Shown: piece after piece, positions 9,222-17,598 of the stretch | Layout: each line of letters starts with the position of its first letter | Numbering within the stretch: the stretch's first letter is position 1 | DNA from: Thalassobacillus pellis | Lineage (GTDB): Bacteria > Bacillota > Bacilli > Bacillales > Halobacillaceae | DNA: 64,000 nucleotides | Assembly: GCF_016908295.1 (NCBI RefSeq) | Contig: NZ_JAFBDO010000002.1 | Location: forward strand, 868,001 to 932,000 | Reading direction: 5' to 3' | Position numbers and translations under genes: made by a program | The notes under the pieces: model-generated | The model's database searches: none | Seen by the model: only the letters and a program-made list of their open reading frames with translations | Told to the model about the DNA's origin: nothing

Positions 9222-10869
9222 AGATGAGGAAGAACTTCTCGGTAATTGCTTGATGAGCATTAAAGATGTGGTTTCAGAAATCATTATCGTAGATACTGGT
9301 TCTACAGACAATACCACCTCCATCGCTGAAAGCTTTGGAGCTAGCCTTATCCATCACCCGTGGCAAAATGACTTTTCCGCTGCCAGGAATGCAGGGCTTG
9401 TCCATGCCACTGGAGACTGGATTTTGTTTCTTGACGCCGATGAAGAACTGAACCCCGATTCCGTCGATGAGATAAAAAGATTGTCGGAATATAAAGACGC
9501 AGACGGCTTCTTCTTAAAGGTGTATAACCATTTTGGCCAAAAAGGAAAAGAAGCGAGTATTAATCCAGCCATTCGTATGTTTAAAAACAGGGAAGAGTAT
9601 CGATTTTCCGGTGCAATTCATGAACAAATCGCAGAAGATATCCAGAAAAATAAACCCGAAGCTCGTTTTGTCATGACAGATGTGATTATTGACCATTATG
9701 GGTACCAAGAGGAAATTCGCGCTAAGAAAAATAAAATTGAGCGTAACATCACCCTTTTGAAAAAGGAATTGGAAAAAAACCCGGATAATCCCTTTCACCT
9801 TTACAATATTGGAATTGAATATATGCAGCTAAATGATTATGATAAAGCTCTTCAGTCCTTTCGCATGTCCAGGAAGCGTGTCGGTCCTAAAGTTAATTAT
9901 GCTCACCTTCTTTATAAATGCGAATCAAGGGCACTGGGGGCACTCCATCGTTTAGAGGAAGCAATTACTATTTGTAATGAAGGAATAAAGCTATATCCCG
10001 ATTACACTGACCTGCACCATTACAAAGGTACGTACCTTATTACATTGGGAGACAGTGCAGGTGCTGAAAAATGCTTCCAAAGAGCCATCCAGCTTCAACC
10101 CGCCACTAAATACCATACGGAATCAGGAATTGGATCATTCGCCACTTATTATTTATTGGCGCTCGTATATGAAAGTCAAGGAAAAGATGACTATGCCATT
10201 GACCATTACTTTAAATCATTTCAATTGCAACATGAGAAACGTCCGCTTTATCGAATATTCCAGCTGTTACGAAATACAGACAGAGAAGCTGAGATTCCTT
10301 CCCTTTTGAACAAAAGATTTAACATGCATACTGAAAAGCAAAAAGAAAACCTTATGAACATTCTTTTAAGATCCCATTGTTACCAGAGTGTTAGTATGCT
10401 CATAGATGAGTGGCTGCAAGAAACCCCTTCACTTCCTTTGCAGGAAAAATGGAAAAGAATTAAGGACGACTGTTTACTTTTACATTCAGATAGGTTCGGA
10501 AAGAGGAAAGAAATAAAGGGTCTCCCTCCGTATATGAACGAGACGGAACGCTGGCAGGCAGACTTGCCCGAGAGTATTCATCCTATTGTTGATCGTGATT
10601 CGCTCACCTCTATTCTAAAGATAGAACACAAGGGGAGAATTTTGTATAACCAGGGATTTTATGCTGCATTTCAACAATACCTAAGTAAATGGAAAGACAT
10701 GCATCCTCAAATGGATAAGGATTATAAAGCCCACTCCATTATCCAGCTTGTCCAGACGCTGTCGTATAATGCGGAAAAGCATTTTGACAATGTACTTAAG
10801 GAAGGGGATTTTGACTTGATACGCTCAGCAAAGACTACTTTACCGTTTGAGGAAGGCTGGATTGAATAA
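9190..10869 (+). CDS. GT2 glycosyltransferase with TPR domain (second paralogue)
   Basis: About 559 residues. It has the same GT2-TPR layout as its upstream paralogue: SLCMIVKDEEEL at residues 5-16, EIIIVDTGSTDNT, DFSAARN and the DAD metal site at 82-84, then TPR-like helices from about 230. I chose ATG 9190 because the GT fold begins there and AGGAGGG lies at 9171-9177; an open frame reaches back to 9115 but adds nothing family-like. The start lies inside the last codons of the preceding gene (32-nt overlap), implying translational coupling. Probable role: adding a sugar to the repeat protein or extending the glycan begun by its paralogue. Confidence 0.85.
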   Translation: MSSISLCMIVKDEEELLGNCLMSIKDVVSEIIIVDTGSTDNTTSIAESFGASLIHHPWQNDFSAARNAGLVHATGDWILFLDADEELNPDSVDEIKRLSEYKDADGFFLKVYNHFGQKGKEASINPAIRMFKNREEYRFSGAIHEQIAEDIQKNKPEARFVMTDVIIDHYGYQEEIRAKKNKIERNITLLKKELEKNPDNPFHLYNIGIEYMQLNDYDKALQSFRMSRKRVGPKVNYAHLLYKCESRALGALHRLEEAITICNEGIKLYPDYTDLHHYKGTYLITLGDSAGAEKCFQRAIQLQPATKYHTESGIGSFATYYLLALVYESQGKDDYAIDHYFKSFQLQHEKRPLYRIFQLLRNTDREAEIPSLLNKRFNMHTEKQKENLMNILLRSHCYQSVSMLIDEWLQETPSLPLQEKWKRIKDDCLLLHSDRFGKRKEIKGLPPYMNETERWQADLPESIHPIVDRDSLTSILKIEHKGRILYNQGFYAAFQQYLSKWKDMHPQMDKDYKAHSIIQLVQTLSYNAEKHFDNVLKEGDFDLIRSAKTTLPFEEGWIE

Positions 10870-12757
10870 CCAGGGTTTAAGTGTGTGTATGATTGTTTTT
10901 AATGAAGAAAATAATTTGGCACGTTGTCTCTCATCTATTACCCACATCGCGGATGAAGTTGTGATTGTGGATACGGGCTCGACTGACAACACAGTCCAGA
11001 TAGCGAACGCATTTCAAGCGAAAGTGATTCCTTATGTTTGGGAAGGGGATTTCAGTGCTGCTCGTAACTTCGCTTTGGATCATGCAACAAAGGAATGGAT
11101 TTTAGTATTAGATGCCGATGAAATCTTGCAGGGGATCGACATTACACCCTATATGGAAAATAATGATGTGGGCGGATATATGGTACGTTTCCTTAATTAC
11201 TACGGTCATTATGACAAAAACAGTTACTTTACCGATTTCAGCTGCCGTCTGTTCCGGAACCACCCCTCCATTCGTTTTCAGGGAGCTATTCATGAAGAGA
11301 TTTCAACCTCGCTAAAAACGAATGGATGGAATATAAAGAATAGTGAAATTACCCTTCATCATTTCGGTTATATCCACAATAATGAAAAAAAGCAAAGGAA
11401 ACATGAACGTAATGTTTCCATTATAAATAAATCAATGATAGCCACCCCAAAGGATCCACGTCTGACATATGCTTTAGGAGTGGAATACCTGCAAGCTGAA
11501 AAATACAAAAAAGCATATGATATATTTATGCAGCTGTTGAGGGGAATTTCCCCCTCTGCAGATTACGCGCCAGATATCGTGTTAAAATCCGTCCACCTGC
11601 TGAGATCTTTTCAGAAGAACGAAGAAGCCTTGGAACTGGCAGAGCAAGGTTTGGAGCATTATTCGGATTTTGCAGACTTGTACGATGCCAAAGCAGCCAT
11701 TCTCATGGACCTACACCATTATCCTGCTGCTATTCATTCACTTGAACAGTCATGCTCCTGTCCTGCTCACACTTTCTATTCCTCTCAGGCAGGAACAGGA
11801 TCTTTTCGCACGTTATACACGCTTGGTGAGGCTAACGAAAAACTTTTCAACTTCGAAACAGCTGTAGAGCATTACCGGGCATCATTGAATACCTGCCCTG
11901 CCTACCAACCAGCATGGGGAAGGTATCTCCTTTGGTCAACTGCACCGTTTGTAAGTACCTCCACTTTCATAAATGACATCAAAAACTGGAAGGATTCCTT
12001 GCAGACTGGTCAATGGCTCACGATGATGAAAATACTTGTCGCCTCGAGTCAGCGGGATAAATGGGAGACGGCTAAACAACATATACCTGAACCCATTCTT
12101 AAAGAATTACATGTATGGCATCCCCTTGCTGAAGCTCTTACGTTATCAATAAAAGGACAAAAAAAGTCGGCTGCCAGCCACTTGATAAGACAAAAAAAGA
12201 CGTTCCATCTGGAGGAAGTCTTATTTATTTGGTGTGTTTATTATGAAGAAAGCCTAGATCATCAGAAATGGCTCGAGACTTACGTGCATGACTTTTCTCT
12301 TATAAAGGATTTATATACGTGTATGATGCAAGGTTATAACGATGAATATAAAGGGGCTGTCACTTTGGCCAAGTGGATGTTCCTGGAAGGCAGGATGGTA
12401 AACGGCTATATTCGATTTACTAGGTCACTGGATAGCTGCAACTCTCTCCCCTTGATACACCTGTATTTGTTTCCCAATTTTCCCGCTCAGGATTTGGAAA
12501 AAATCACTGATCACCTATCCGTGAATACAGAAAAACAATCTGTAGAGGAATGTTTAGCAATCTCCCTCCTCCAATTAAAATGCGGAAAACATAGACAATC
12601 TCAAAAATTACTCAAAAAATTGATGGAAAGAGCCCCTTCTTCGCCCTTACCCAGATTAGTAACACTTTTAAGTTATCAATCTAAGACAGCATCCCCACCC
12701 ATAATAGATATAAACAATCTTCTGACTCATTTAACCTGTCTGAACAATGGTATTTGA
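10862..12757 (+). CDS. GT2 glycosyltransferase with TPR domain (third paralogue)
   Basis: About 631 residues with GT2 signatures SVCMIVFNEENNL, EVVIVDTGSTDNT, DFSAARN and the DAD motif at residues 84-86, followed by TPR-like repeats. The TTG at 10862 is preferred over the TTG at 10847 because GAGGAAGG (10849-10856) then sits at normal distance. This start overlaps the stop of the preceding gene, so the three enzymes are probably made by coupled translation. The C-terminal half diverges from the other two paralogues, which may reflect a different acceptor or glycan position. The acceptor is inferred from context only. Confidence 0.85.
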   Translation: MNNQGLSVCMIVFNEENNLARCLSSITHIADEVVIVDTGSTDNTVQIANAFQAKVIPYVWEGDFSAARNFALDHATKEWILVLDADEILQGIDITPYMENNDVGGYMVRFLNYYGHYDKNSYFTDFSCRLFRNHPSIRFQGAIHEEISTSLKTNGWNIKNSEITLHHFGYIHNNEKKQRKHERNVSIINKSMIATPKDPRLTYALGVEYLQAEKYKKAYDIFMQLLRGISPSADYAPDIVLKSVHLLRSFQKNEEALELAEQGLEHYSDFADLYDAKAAILMDLHHYPAAIHSLEQSCSCPAHTFYSSQAGTGSFRTLYTLGEANEKLFNFETAVEHYRASLNTCPAYQPAWGRYLLWSTAPFVSTSTFINDIKNWKDSLQTGQWLTMMKILVASSQRDKWETAKQHIPEPILKELHVWHPLAEALTLSIKGQKKSAASHLIRQKKTFHLEEVLFIWCVYYEESLDHQKWLETYVHDFSLIKDLYTCMMQGYNDEYKGAVTLAKWMFLEGRMVNGYIRFTRSLDSCNSLPLIHLYLFPNFPAQDLEKITDHLSVNTEKQSVEECLAISLLQLKCGKHRQSQKLLKKLMERAPSSPLPRLVTLLSYQSKTASPPIIDINNLLTHLTCLNNGI

Positions 12758-12764
12758 TTATCTT

Positions 12765-12900
12765 AGGGCTTCTTCTCGAGGCCAATGAAAAGCATACTCC
12801 CGCAGGCTTCAGCCATACCTCTCCATGACGCTTTTTATCACACACGATGGACTTAAGATCTCGAAGGGGCAGGAACTGCCGTTGGATAAAGATCGATCTA
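12765..12900. repeat. degenerate copy of a dispersed Bacillaceae palindromic element
   Basis: The stretch TGACGCTTTTTATCACAC, then GACTTAAGATCTCGAAGGGG and TTGGATAAAG, aligns with the element at 50,867-50,983 (TGACGTTCTTTGTCACAG, GGCTTAAGACCTCGAGGGGG, CTGGATGAAG). The left arm is also recognisable but worn. It sits between the two convergent glycosyltransferase operons. Confidence 0.55.
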
Positions 12901-12947
12901 TAGAGTGTGTTTACACAGACCTCTTATAGATATGCGCCAAAGACAAA

Positions 12948-12989
12948 ACGGTCTGTATGGACATAAAACTCCATAGGGACCGTTTTTTT
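12948..12989 (+). terminator. intrinsic terminator between convergent operons
   Basis: ACGGTCTGTATGGA pairs with TCCATAGGGACCGT (one wobble, one mismatch) around an 8-nt loop, followed by seven T residues. An A-rich run on the left side may let it act on the minus strand too. Confidence 0.75.
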
Positions 12990-13033
12990 AAAATCATGTC
13001 GTTTCTATACCTTCAGCTTTTTGAGTAGACATT

Positions 13034-13558
13034 TTAGGATATTGGACTCACTTCCGCCCAACCTAATGTTAGTGTGAGCGTATTGGTCTGGTTCGTTAAA
13101 TTGAGAAGGTCAACGATAAGCCGGTTTCCAGGAGGAATGATAATTTTTCCAAGTTCATCATTAAATACAGGTCCGCCTGTTTGAATCATCGTACTAAAGG
13201 TAGCCCCTCCGACAGCGGGATTCGTGAGACTTGTAGAAAAGCTCGGGATTAACTGGCTATTATTGGGATAGCCAAAATTTGTATTAATGGGGGTAAGCGT
13301 TGTACCGCCAGCAACAGTTCCATCCCGAATTAAAAAAATCGATGTATTGGTAATAGCCCCTCCAAAGATACGGCCGATTCGTGCTGTATAACGGGAGGTT
13401 GTAGGATTTGACAACTGAACGGCCATGTACGCATTCGCCGCTACAGATACCACCCCCGTTGTCACCCTGTAGTTAGCACCATTCTCGGCACTTGAAGCGG
13501 CAATATCAACAGTCGTCAGAGGGTTCCGCAAATTCGTGAAAACATTATAGTTTGGCAT
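13034..13558 (-). CDS. small Ser/Thr/Asn-rich beta-type structural protein
   Basis: A 174-residue protein without signal peptide or cysteines. It is rich in Thr, Asn, Ser and Ala, with alternating hydrophobic and polar residues typical of a beta-sandwich or jelly roll. Segments such as YMAVQLSNPTTSRYTARIG and IIPPGNRLIVDLLNLTNQTN look like an edge-to-edge packing domain. It is the last gene of a four-gene minus-strand operon, 12 nt after a GT4 gene. The context suggests a second surface structural protein, possibly a cap, a shell subunit or another glycosylation target. I do not recognise the family. Confidence 0.65.
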   Translation of the reverse strand: MPNYNVFTNLRNPLTTVDIAASSAENGANYRVTTGVVSVAANAYMAVQLSNPTTSRYTARIGRIFGGAITNTSIFLIRDGTVAGGTTLTPINTNFGYPNNSQLIPSFSTSLTNPAVGGATFSTMIQTGGPVFNDELGKIIIPPGNRLIVDLLNLTNQTNTLTLTLGWAEVSPIS

Positions 13559-13570
13559 CGTTATTCCCCC

Positions 13571-14698
13571 TTAATCAAGGTAAGCGCACAATACCCTTTC
13601 CCATTTCTGCTGCCAAATCCCCAGGTCAAACGCTTTAGCTGTATCCCTTGCCCGTTCTCCCATCTCTTCACATTTTCTTTGGTCAATTATAAAATTTCCG
13701 ACAGCTTCGACCAACTGATCTACGGCAGGCATGATTAACCGTCCATTATACTTATCTATCAGCAGATCGTTCAGGCCGCCAACGGTTGTTGCGATAACCG
13801 GGAGGCCGCTGCTCATCGCCTCTAAGCAGGATAAGGAGGTACCTTCGGAAAATATAGTCGGAATCACTGCTATATCAGCACCTTGATAAACTTCGGGCAT
13901 TTCTTCAAAACGATGAATTTGATGACAGATTCTTTCCTTTTGTGGATGCTTTTCTAGCCAGTATTCAAATACACGAGCAATTTCCGTCCCGTGAATCACT
14001 TCGCCTGTAAAATACACTTCGATGTCTTCATATTCTTTCAACCATATATCGGTTGCTGCCATCATCAGGAGGATGCCACGCTCATGGCTGATTCTCCTGG
14101 GATACAGCACTCGAGACATACTCTTATTTTTTTTAATTGCTGACGGTGTAAACCGTGCAGTATCAACGAAGTTGGGAATAAGTTCAATTTTTTCGGGATC
14201 TGAATACCGGCAAGTTGAACGGCAATAAGTTAAAAAATGAGAGTCAACAGACACAATTTTTGATAAAGCGTTTACAGCATGTTGGACATTTTTCTTAACC
14301 TCGTTTTTCGCCTCTTCAGTCAAATCTATACGATCCCAATTGATCCCATGACAGATGCCTAAACTCCCTTCCCTATACGGTATCGGATGCCAGATACAAC
14401 TTGCATAAATGATGGAACCTTCTGCTTTCTGTTCCATTTCCTGAAATAATTCACCGATACTGTCCAAGTCATGGCAATAGTACCCAAACACAGCTGTTCC
14501 CGCTATCTCCGTTTTTTCTAACTGGGTATGGAAGGGCTTATGATAAGAGAGTTGATGGACGTCCACATCCACTTCTAAGCGATGCAGGATCTTAATCAGC
14601 TCAAACAAATACCGTTCGAGTCCTCCACCGTAGATTCTGTGAATCTGATTATTGTAGGCATCTAAAAAGCTATGCGTCAATATAGAAACTTTCTTCAC
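13571..14698 (-). CDS. GT4-family glycosyltransferase
   Basis: GT-B fold retaining glycosyltransferase of about 375 residues. The N-terminal acceptor domain has GGGLERYLFELIK. The C-terminal donor domain has YPRRISHERG, the GADIAVIPTIFSEGTSLSCLEAMSSG segment with the E-x7-E-type donor site, and GLPVIATTVGGLNDLL. I place the start at GTG 14698: it follows GGAGGAAAGGG and overlaps the upstream stop codon as GTGA. An open frame to 14716 would begin upstream of the ribosome binding site. Likely role: cytoplasmic transfer of a nucleotide-activated sugar during glycosylation of the neighbouring surface protein(s). Confidence 0.88.
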   Translation of the reverse strand: MKKVSILTHSFLDAYNNQIHRIYGGGLERYLFELIKILHRLEVDVDVHQLSYHKPFHTQLEKTEIAGTAVFGYYCHDLDSIGELFQEMEQKAEGSIIYASCIWHPIPYREGSLGICHGINWDRIDLTEEAKNEVKKNVQHAVNALSKIVSVDSHFLTYCRSTCRYSDPEKIELIPNFVDTARFTPSAIKKNKSMSRVLYPRRISHERGILLMMAATDIWLKEYEDIEVYFTGEVIHGTEIARVFEYWLEKHPQKERICHQIHRFEEMPEVYQGADIAVIPTIFSEGTSLSCLEAMSSGLPVIATTVGGLNDLLIDKYNGRLIMPAVDQLVEAVGNFIIDQRKCEEMGERARDTAKAFDLGIWQQKWERVLCAYLD

Positions 14699-15423
14699 TC
14701 CCTTTCCTCCTTCCATTCAATAAGGTTTGGAGAAGGGTCAAGAATAGACGTGTACTGATCCTGATGCCCCCACTGCCCATCAGGATCCATCTTCCTATAA
14801 CGTTCGTACTTTTCCAGCCGCTCCGCTTCATCTCCTGACCATCCATAATGTTTTACCCGTATATCCGTTAAACAACCTCTTAATGCCTGATAGGACAAAG
14901 ACAGCCTATGGGCGTGATGATTCATTTTTAAATAATAATAGGGGAAACCTGGCAGATATCGGACTAGCATCATCGTATGACGTTTGTGAAGGTTCCAGTG
15001 CTCATCTTCTCGGTAATGGGTTCTGCCTCCCCACAAATCATAAATACGGAAACTCACCCAATCATAGCTATCCTGATTGATCAAGGTACGTGCTTTTTCC
15101 TTAAAAGAATGTTCAAATACCTCGTCTGCATCAATGGATAACAACCAATCAGGCTCATACTTGCATGCTTCCTGCCATAATCGGCTTCTCAGCTCCCACT
15201 CTTTGCTGAAATGAGAATTTTCGAGCTCGATGACTTCTTTGACTTTTGGAAAAGACCGGCAAATCTCTACGGTTCGGTCTGTGCTTGCATCATCGATAAT
15301 AACGATATCGTCCACATACACACTAATGTCACCAAGCACTTCTTCTAAGTACCTGTTTTCCTCATTTCTAACTTGCATGATAGCCGTCAGCCTATTGCCT
15401 TCCTTTTTCCTGACTGGATGCAT
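14695..15423 (-). CDS. GT2-family glycosyltransferase
   Basis: A 242-residue GT-A protein consisting almost only of the catalytic domain: LTAIMQVRNEENRYL, DDIVIIDDASTDRT and the DAD metal-binding motif at residues 98-100. Unlike the plus-strand enzymes it lacks TPR repeats. It follows the upstream gene after 3 nt and overlaps the GT4 start by 4 nt, so the operon is tightly coupled. Its substrate is probably a glycan or sugar-modified polypeptide of the same surface system. Family assignment is firm; specificity is unknown. Confidence 0.85.
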   Translation of the reverse strand: MHPVRKKEGNRLTAIMQVRNEENRYLEEVLGDISVYVDDIVIIDDASTDRTVEICRSFPKVKEVIELENSHFSKEWELRSRLWQEACKYEPDWLLSIDADEVFEHSFKEKARTLINQDSYDWVSFRIYDLWGGRTHYREDEHWNLHKRHTMMLVRYLPGFPYYYLKMNHHAHRLSLSYQALRGCLTDIRVKHYGWSGDEAERLEKYERYRKMDPDGQWGHQDQYTSILDPSPNLIEWKEERE

Positions 15424-15426
15424 CCT

Positions 15427-17412
15427 CTACTCCCCCCCATCCATAAAACGATCCACCGCTTCCAATCGAAGAATGTTTTCTATTGCTTTTTCTTCGTAAA
15501 TCGATGCCTGCAGGTAATGATGCAAGGCTCGTTGAGGTTCACCGAACAACTCTTCTTTCTCTCCTTGCAACAGCCAATGCTCTTTGGCAGAAGCAACACC
15601 ATCTCCCCTTTTACGAAGGATTTCTTCACAACCTTTATAATCCAACATATCTCTATAAAAAAGATATCGACTTCCATCCGCTTCGGGGGAAGCAGTTTGA
15701 TCTATTAAGTCTCTGGCATAGCGTATATCCCCTAGAAGTCTGCTGATTTCTGCCTGTAACCACTCATATTCCTCTTTGTTGTATAAGGGAAGAAGCTGAT
15801 GATAGTGCTGTTTCATGTCATCCGTCTGGGCAAGGATCCCATATGAATTCAAGGCTTCTTTCGTCTTACCCTGCCTTAATTGCGCCAGACAAATTCCAGG
15901 GTAATACCTGTTCAGACCATCCATTTTGTGAACGAGTACATTTCTTAAAAAAGCTTGAAAAAAATAGTTTTCCGCTTCTTCATACTGCTGAGTAATATAA
16001 TAATACTTAGCCAGTAAGGAGAGGTTTACTTCGTTATGCGGCTCCCATTCCAGAATATCTTGTAAACCCCGGATTCTTTCCTGTCTTTGTTTATTAATCA
16101 TACCTTGCCAGGTTTCTGTTCGATCCCCGTCTTCGAAGGAGGACTCGATGATTTCTTTTAAATAATAATCACTATCAGAATAAATCCCCCATTCATCCTC
16201 GTTTAGCAGATGCGATTTTTTATTTAATGATGGACAAAGCAGGATAAACGGATGGGATAACGCCAATTGCCAATGGATTTCTTCTGAGTCTGTCAGAATT
16301 ATGTCAGCTACTGCACAAATCCCCTTCCTATATAAAGCACTCGTAGGGTTCCACACATGTTCAGTAATTCGGGCAATTGTTAGCTGAGGACAGATTTTTG
16401 AAACAGAATTCAGCCAATAAGGATGATCCACCACTGCGATATTTTTGACATTTCCATCACTGGCTTTTTCCTGTTCAAATTGATCCAGACTTCTTTCCTT
16501 AGATATTTGCGAGTGAATGATATAAGGGTTGACTCCTCGGATAAAAGGCACATCTTTATCACTAGATGTACCAAAAAAGTAAATGCTTCCCCGAATATTT
16601 TCCTTTTTCTTCACGGAATGTATATGTTGTAAATCCATAATTCCTTGTGTACCAAATCGTTTCAACAACCCCTGTAAGTTTTTGTTCGACTCTTCTTCCA
16701 TATTGGAAAAATCTGCTCGTTGTGCCATAGTACGATGAAACACATAGATGGATAATAGCGCTTTTGGTTTCCAATTTTCAGGTAATCGCAACCTATGATA
16801 ATAAGAAAGCAGTAAATAATCATCTTCATACCCTTGCATTCCCGGCAAGTCTTCCACTATGTAGCCACCTGCTTTCTTTAAGCAGCTGGCACGGTGCATA
16901 ACTGGATGAACAAACCCCTCCACCACTTTTTCTTCTTGTTTTTCTACTAACAGGTCAACAAGTTCATCGGTCCGAGAGGGAATCTGTGCACCAAATATCC
17001 CTTTGCCATGGGGATGCCATTGCCCTTCTTTAGTTAGAATACCAGGAGAAATGCAAGGTTCTTCTTTATTGTCCTCAAGAAATTCCACAAGCTTTTGGGG
17101 CCAATCCTTCGGGAATAACATGTCCGGATGAATTTCAGTAATATACTGCATCGCCGGCAAGTTAACCCATATGTATTGAAAACACGATTGCCTGGCAAAA
17201 GGAATGCCATCATTCGTGCCCTTTCCCAAAACGGTGAAATCCTTGAGATAAGCATCAATCAGACTGGAAAGGTCATAATTAGACAGCCCACCCTGATTAT
17301 AAAAAACAAAGTGATCCATACTGCCCTTCAGGCTGTCAAGACACTCTCTCAACATGGCCATATCTTCATCATTGCGAATTAATACTGGCATGGTATGAGC
17401 GATTTCCGGCAT
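15427..17412 (-). CDS. GT-A-like glycosyltransferase with TPR-type C-terminus
   Basis: About 661 residues. The N-terminal ~260 residues look like a divergent GT-A domain: MPVLIRNDEDMAMLRECLDSL, then HFVFYNQGG, ITEIHPDMLFPKDW where a DxD-like site would be, and GMQGYEDDYLL resembling the acceptor-side motif of some GT2 enzymes. The middle part (HSVKKKENIRGSIYFFG and VVDHPYWLNSV) recalls a GT-B or sugar-binding domain. The last ~230 residues are TPR-like helices. ATG 17412 follows AGGAGAG; GTG 17415 is possible. It is the first gene of the minus-strand operon. A glycosyltransferase role is likely but less certain than for the neighbours. Confidence 0.65.
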   Translation of the reverse strand: MPEIAHTMPVLIRNDEDMAMLRECLDSLKGSMDHFVFYNQGGLSNYDLSSLIDAYLKDFTVLGKGTNDGIPFARQSCFQYIWVNLPAMQYITEIHPDMLFPKDWPQKLVEFLEDNKEEPCISPGILTKEGQWHPHGKGIFGAQIPSRTDELVDLLVEKQEEKVVEGFVHPVMHRASCLKKAGGYIVEDLPGMQGYEDDYLLLSYYHRLRLPENWKPKALLSIYVFHRTMAQRADFSNMEEESNKNLQGLLKRFGTQGIMDLQHIHSVKKKENIRGSIYFFGTSSDKDVPFIRGVNPYIIHSQISKERSLDQFEQEKASDGNVKNIAVVDHPYWLNSVSKICPQLTIARITEHVWNPTSALYRKGICAVADIILTDSEEIHWQLALSHPFILLCPSLNKKSHLLNEDEWGIYSDSDYYLKEIIESSFEDGDRTETWQGMINKQRQERIRGLQDILEWEPHNEVNLSLLAKYYYITQQYEEAENYFFQAFLRNVLVHKMDGLNRYYPGICLAQLRQGKTKEALNSYGILAQTDDMKQHYHQLLPLYNKEEYEWLQAEISRLLGDIRYARDLIDQTASPEADGSRYLFYRDMLDYKGCEEILRKRGDGVASAKEHWLLQGEKEELFGEPQRALHHYLQASIYEEKAIENILRLEAVDRFMDGGE

Positions 17413-17555
17413 CACTACTCACTCTCCTGGAAAGGCGTTTAACTGATTTCTTTATCATATTTATGCTTACAGAAAGCTAACATTACCAACATAATTAAAC
17501 TCCAAATTTTATGAGGATTTTTTTAAACAACTGCCAAAATCACCATTTCCAGCAC

Positions 17556-17590
17556 ATAAAAAACCAGTCAACCCTTTGATTGACTGGTTT
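17556..17590 (-). terminator. intrinsic terminator of the symporter operon
   Basis: AACCAGTCAA and TTGACTGGTT form a perfect 10-bp stem with an 8-nt loop; on the minus strand it ends in a run of T residues. It lies just past the stop codon of the symporter gene. Confidence 0.85.
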
Positions 17591-17598
17591 AATACCAT

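Noticed and set aside
17421-17540. Sigma-K or sigma-E promoter for the minus-strand glycosyltransferase operon
   Set aside because: CATAAATAT is close to a -10 box, but no matching -35 element lies at the required distance.
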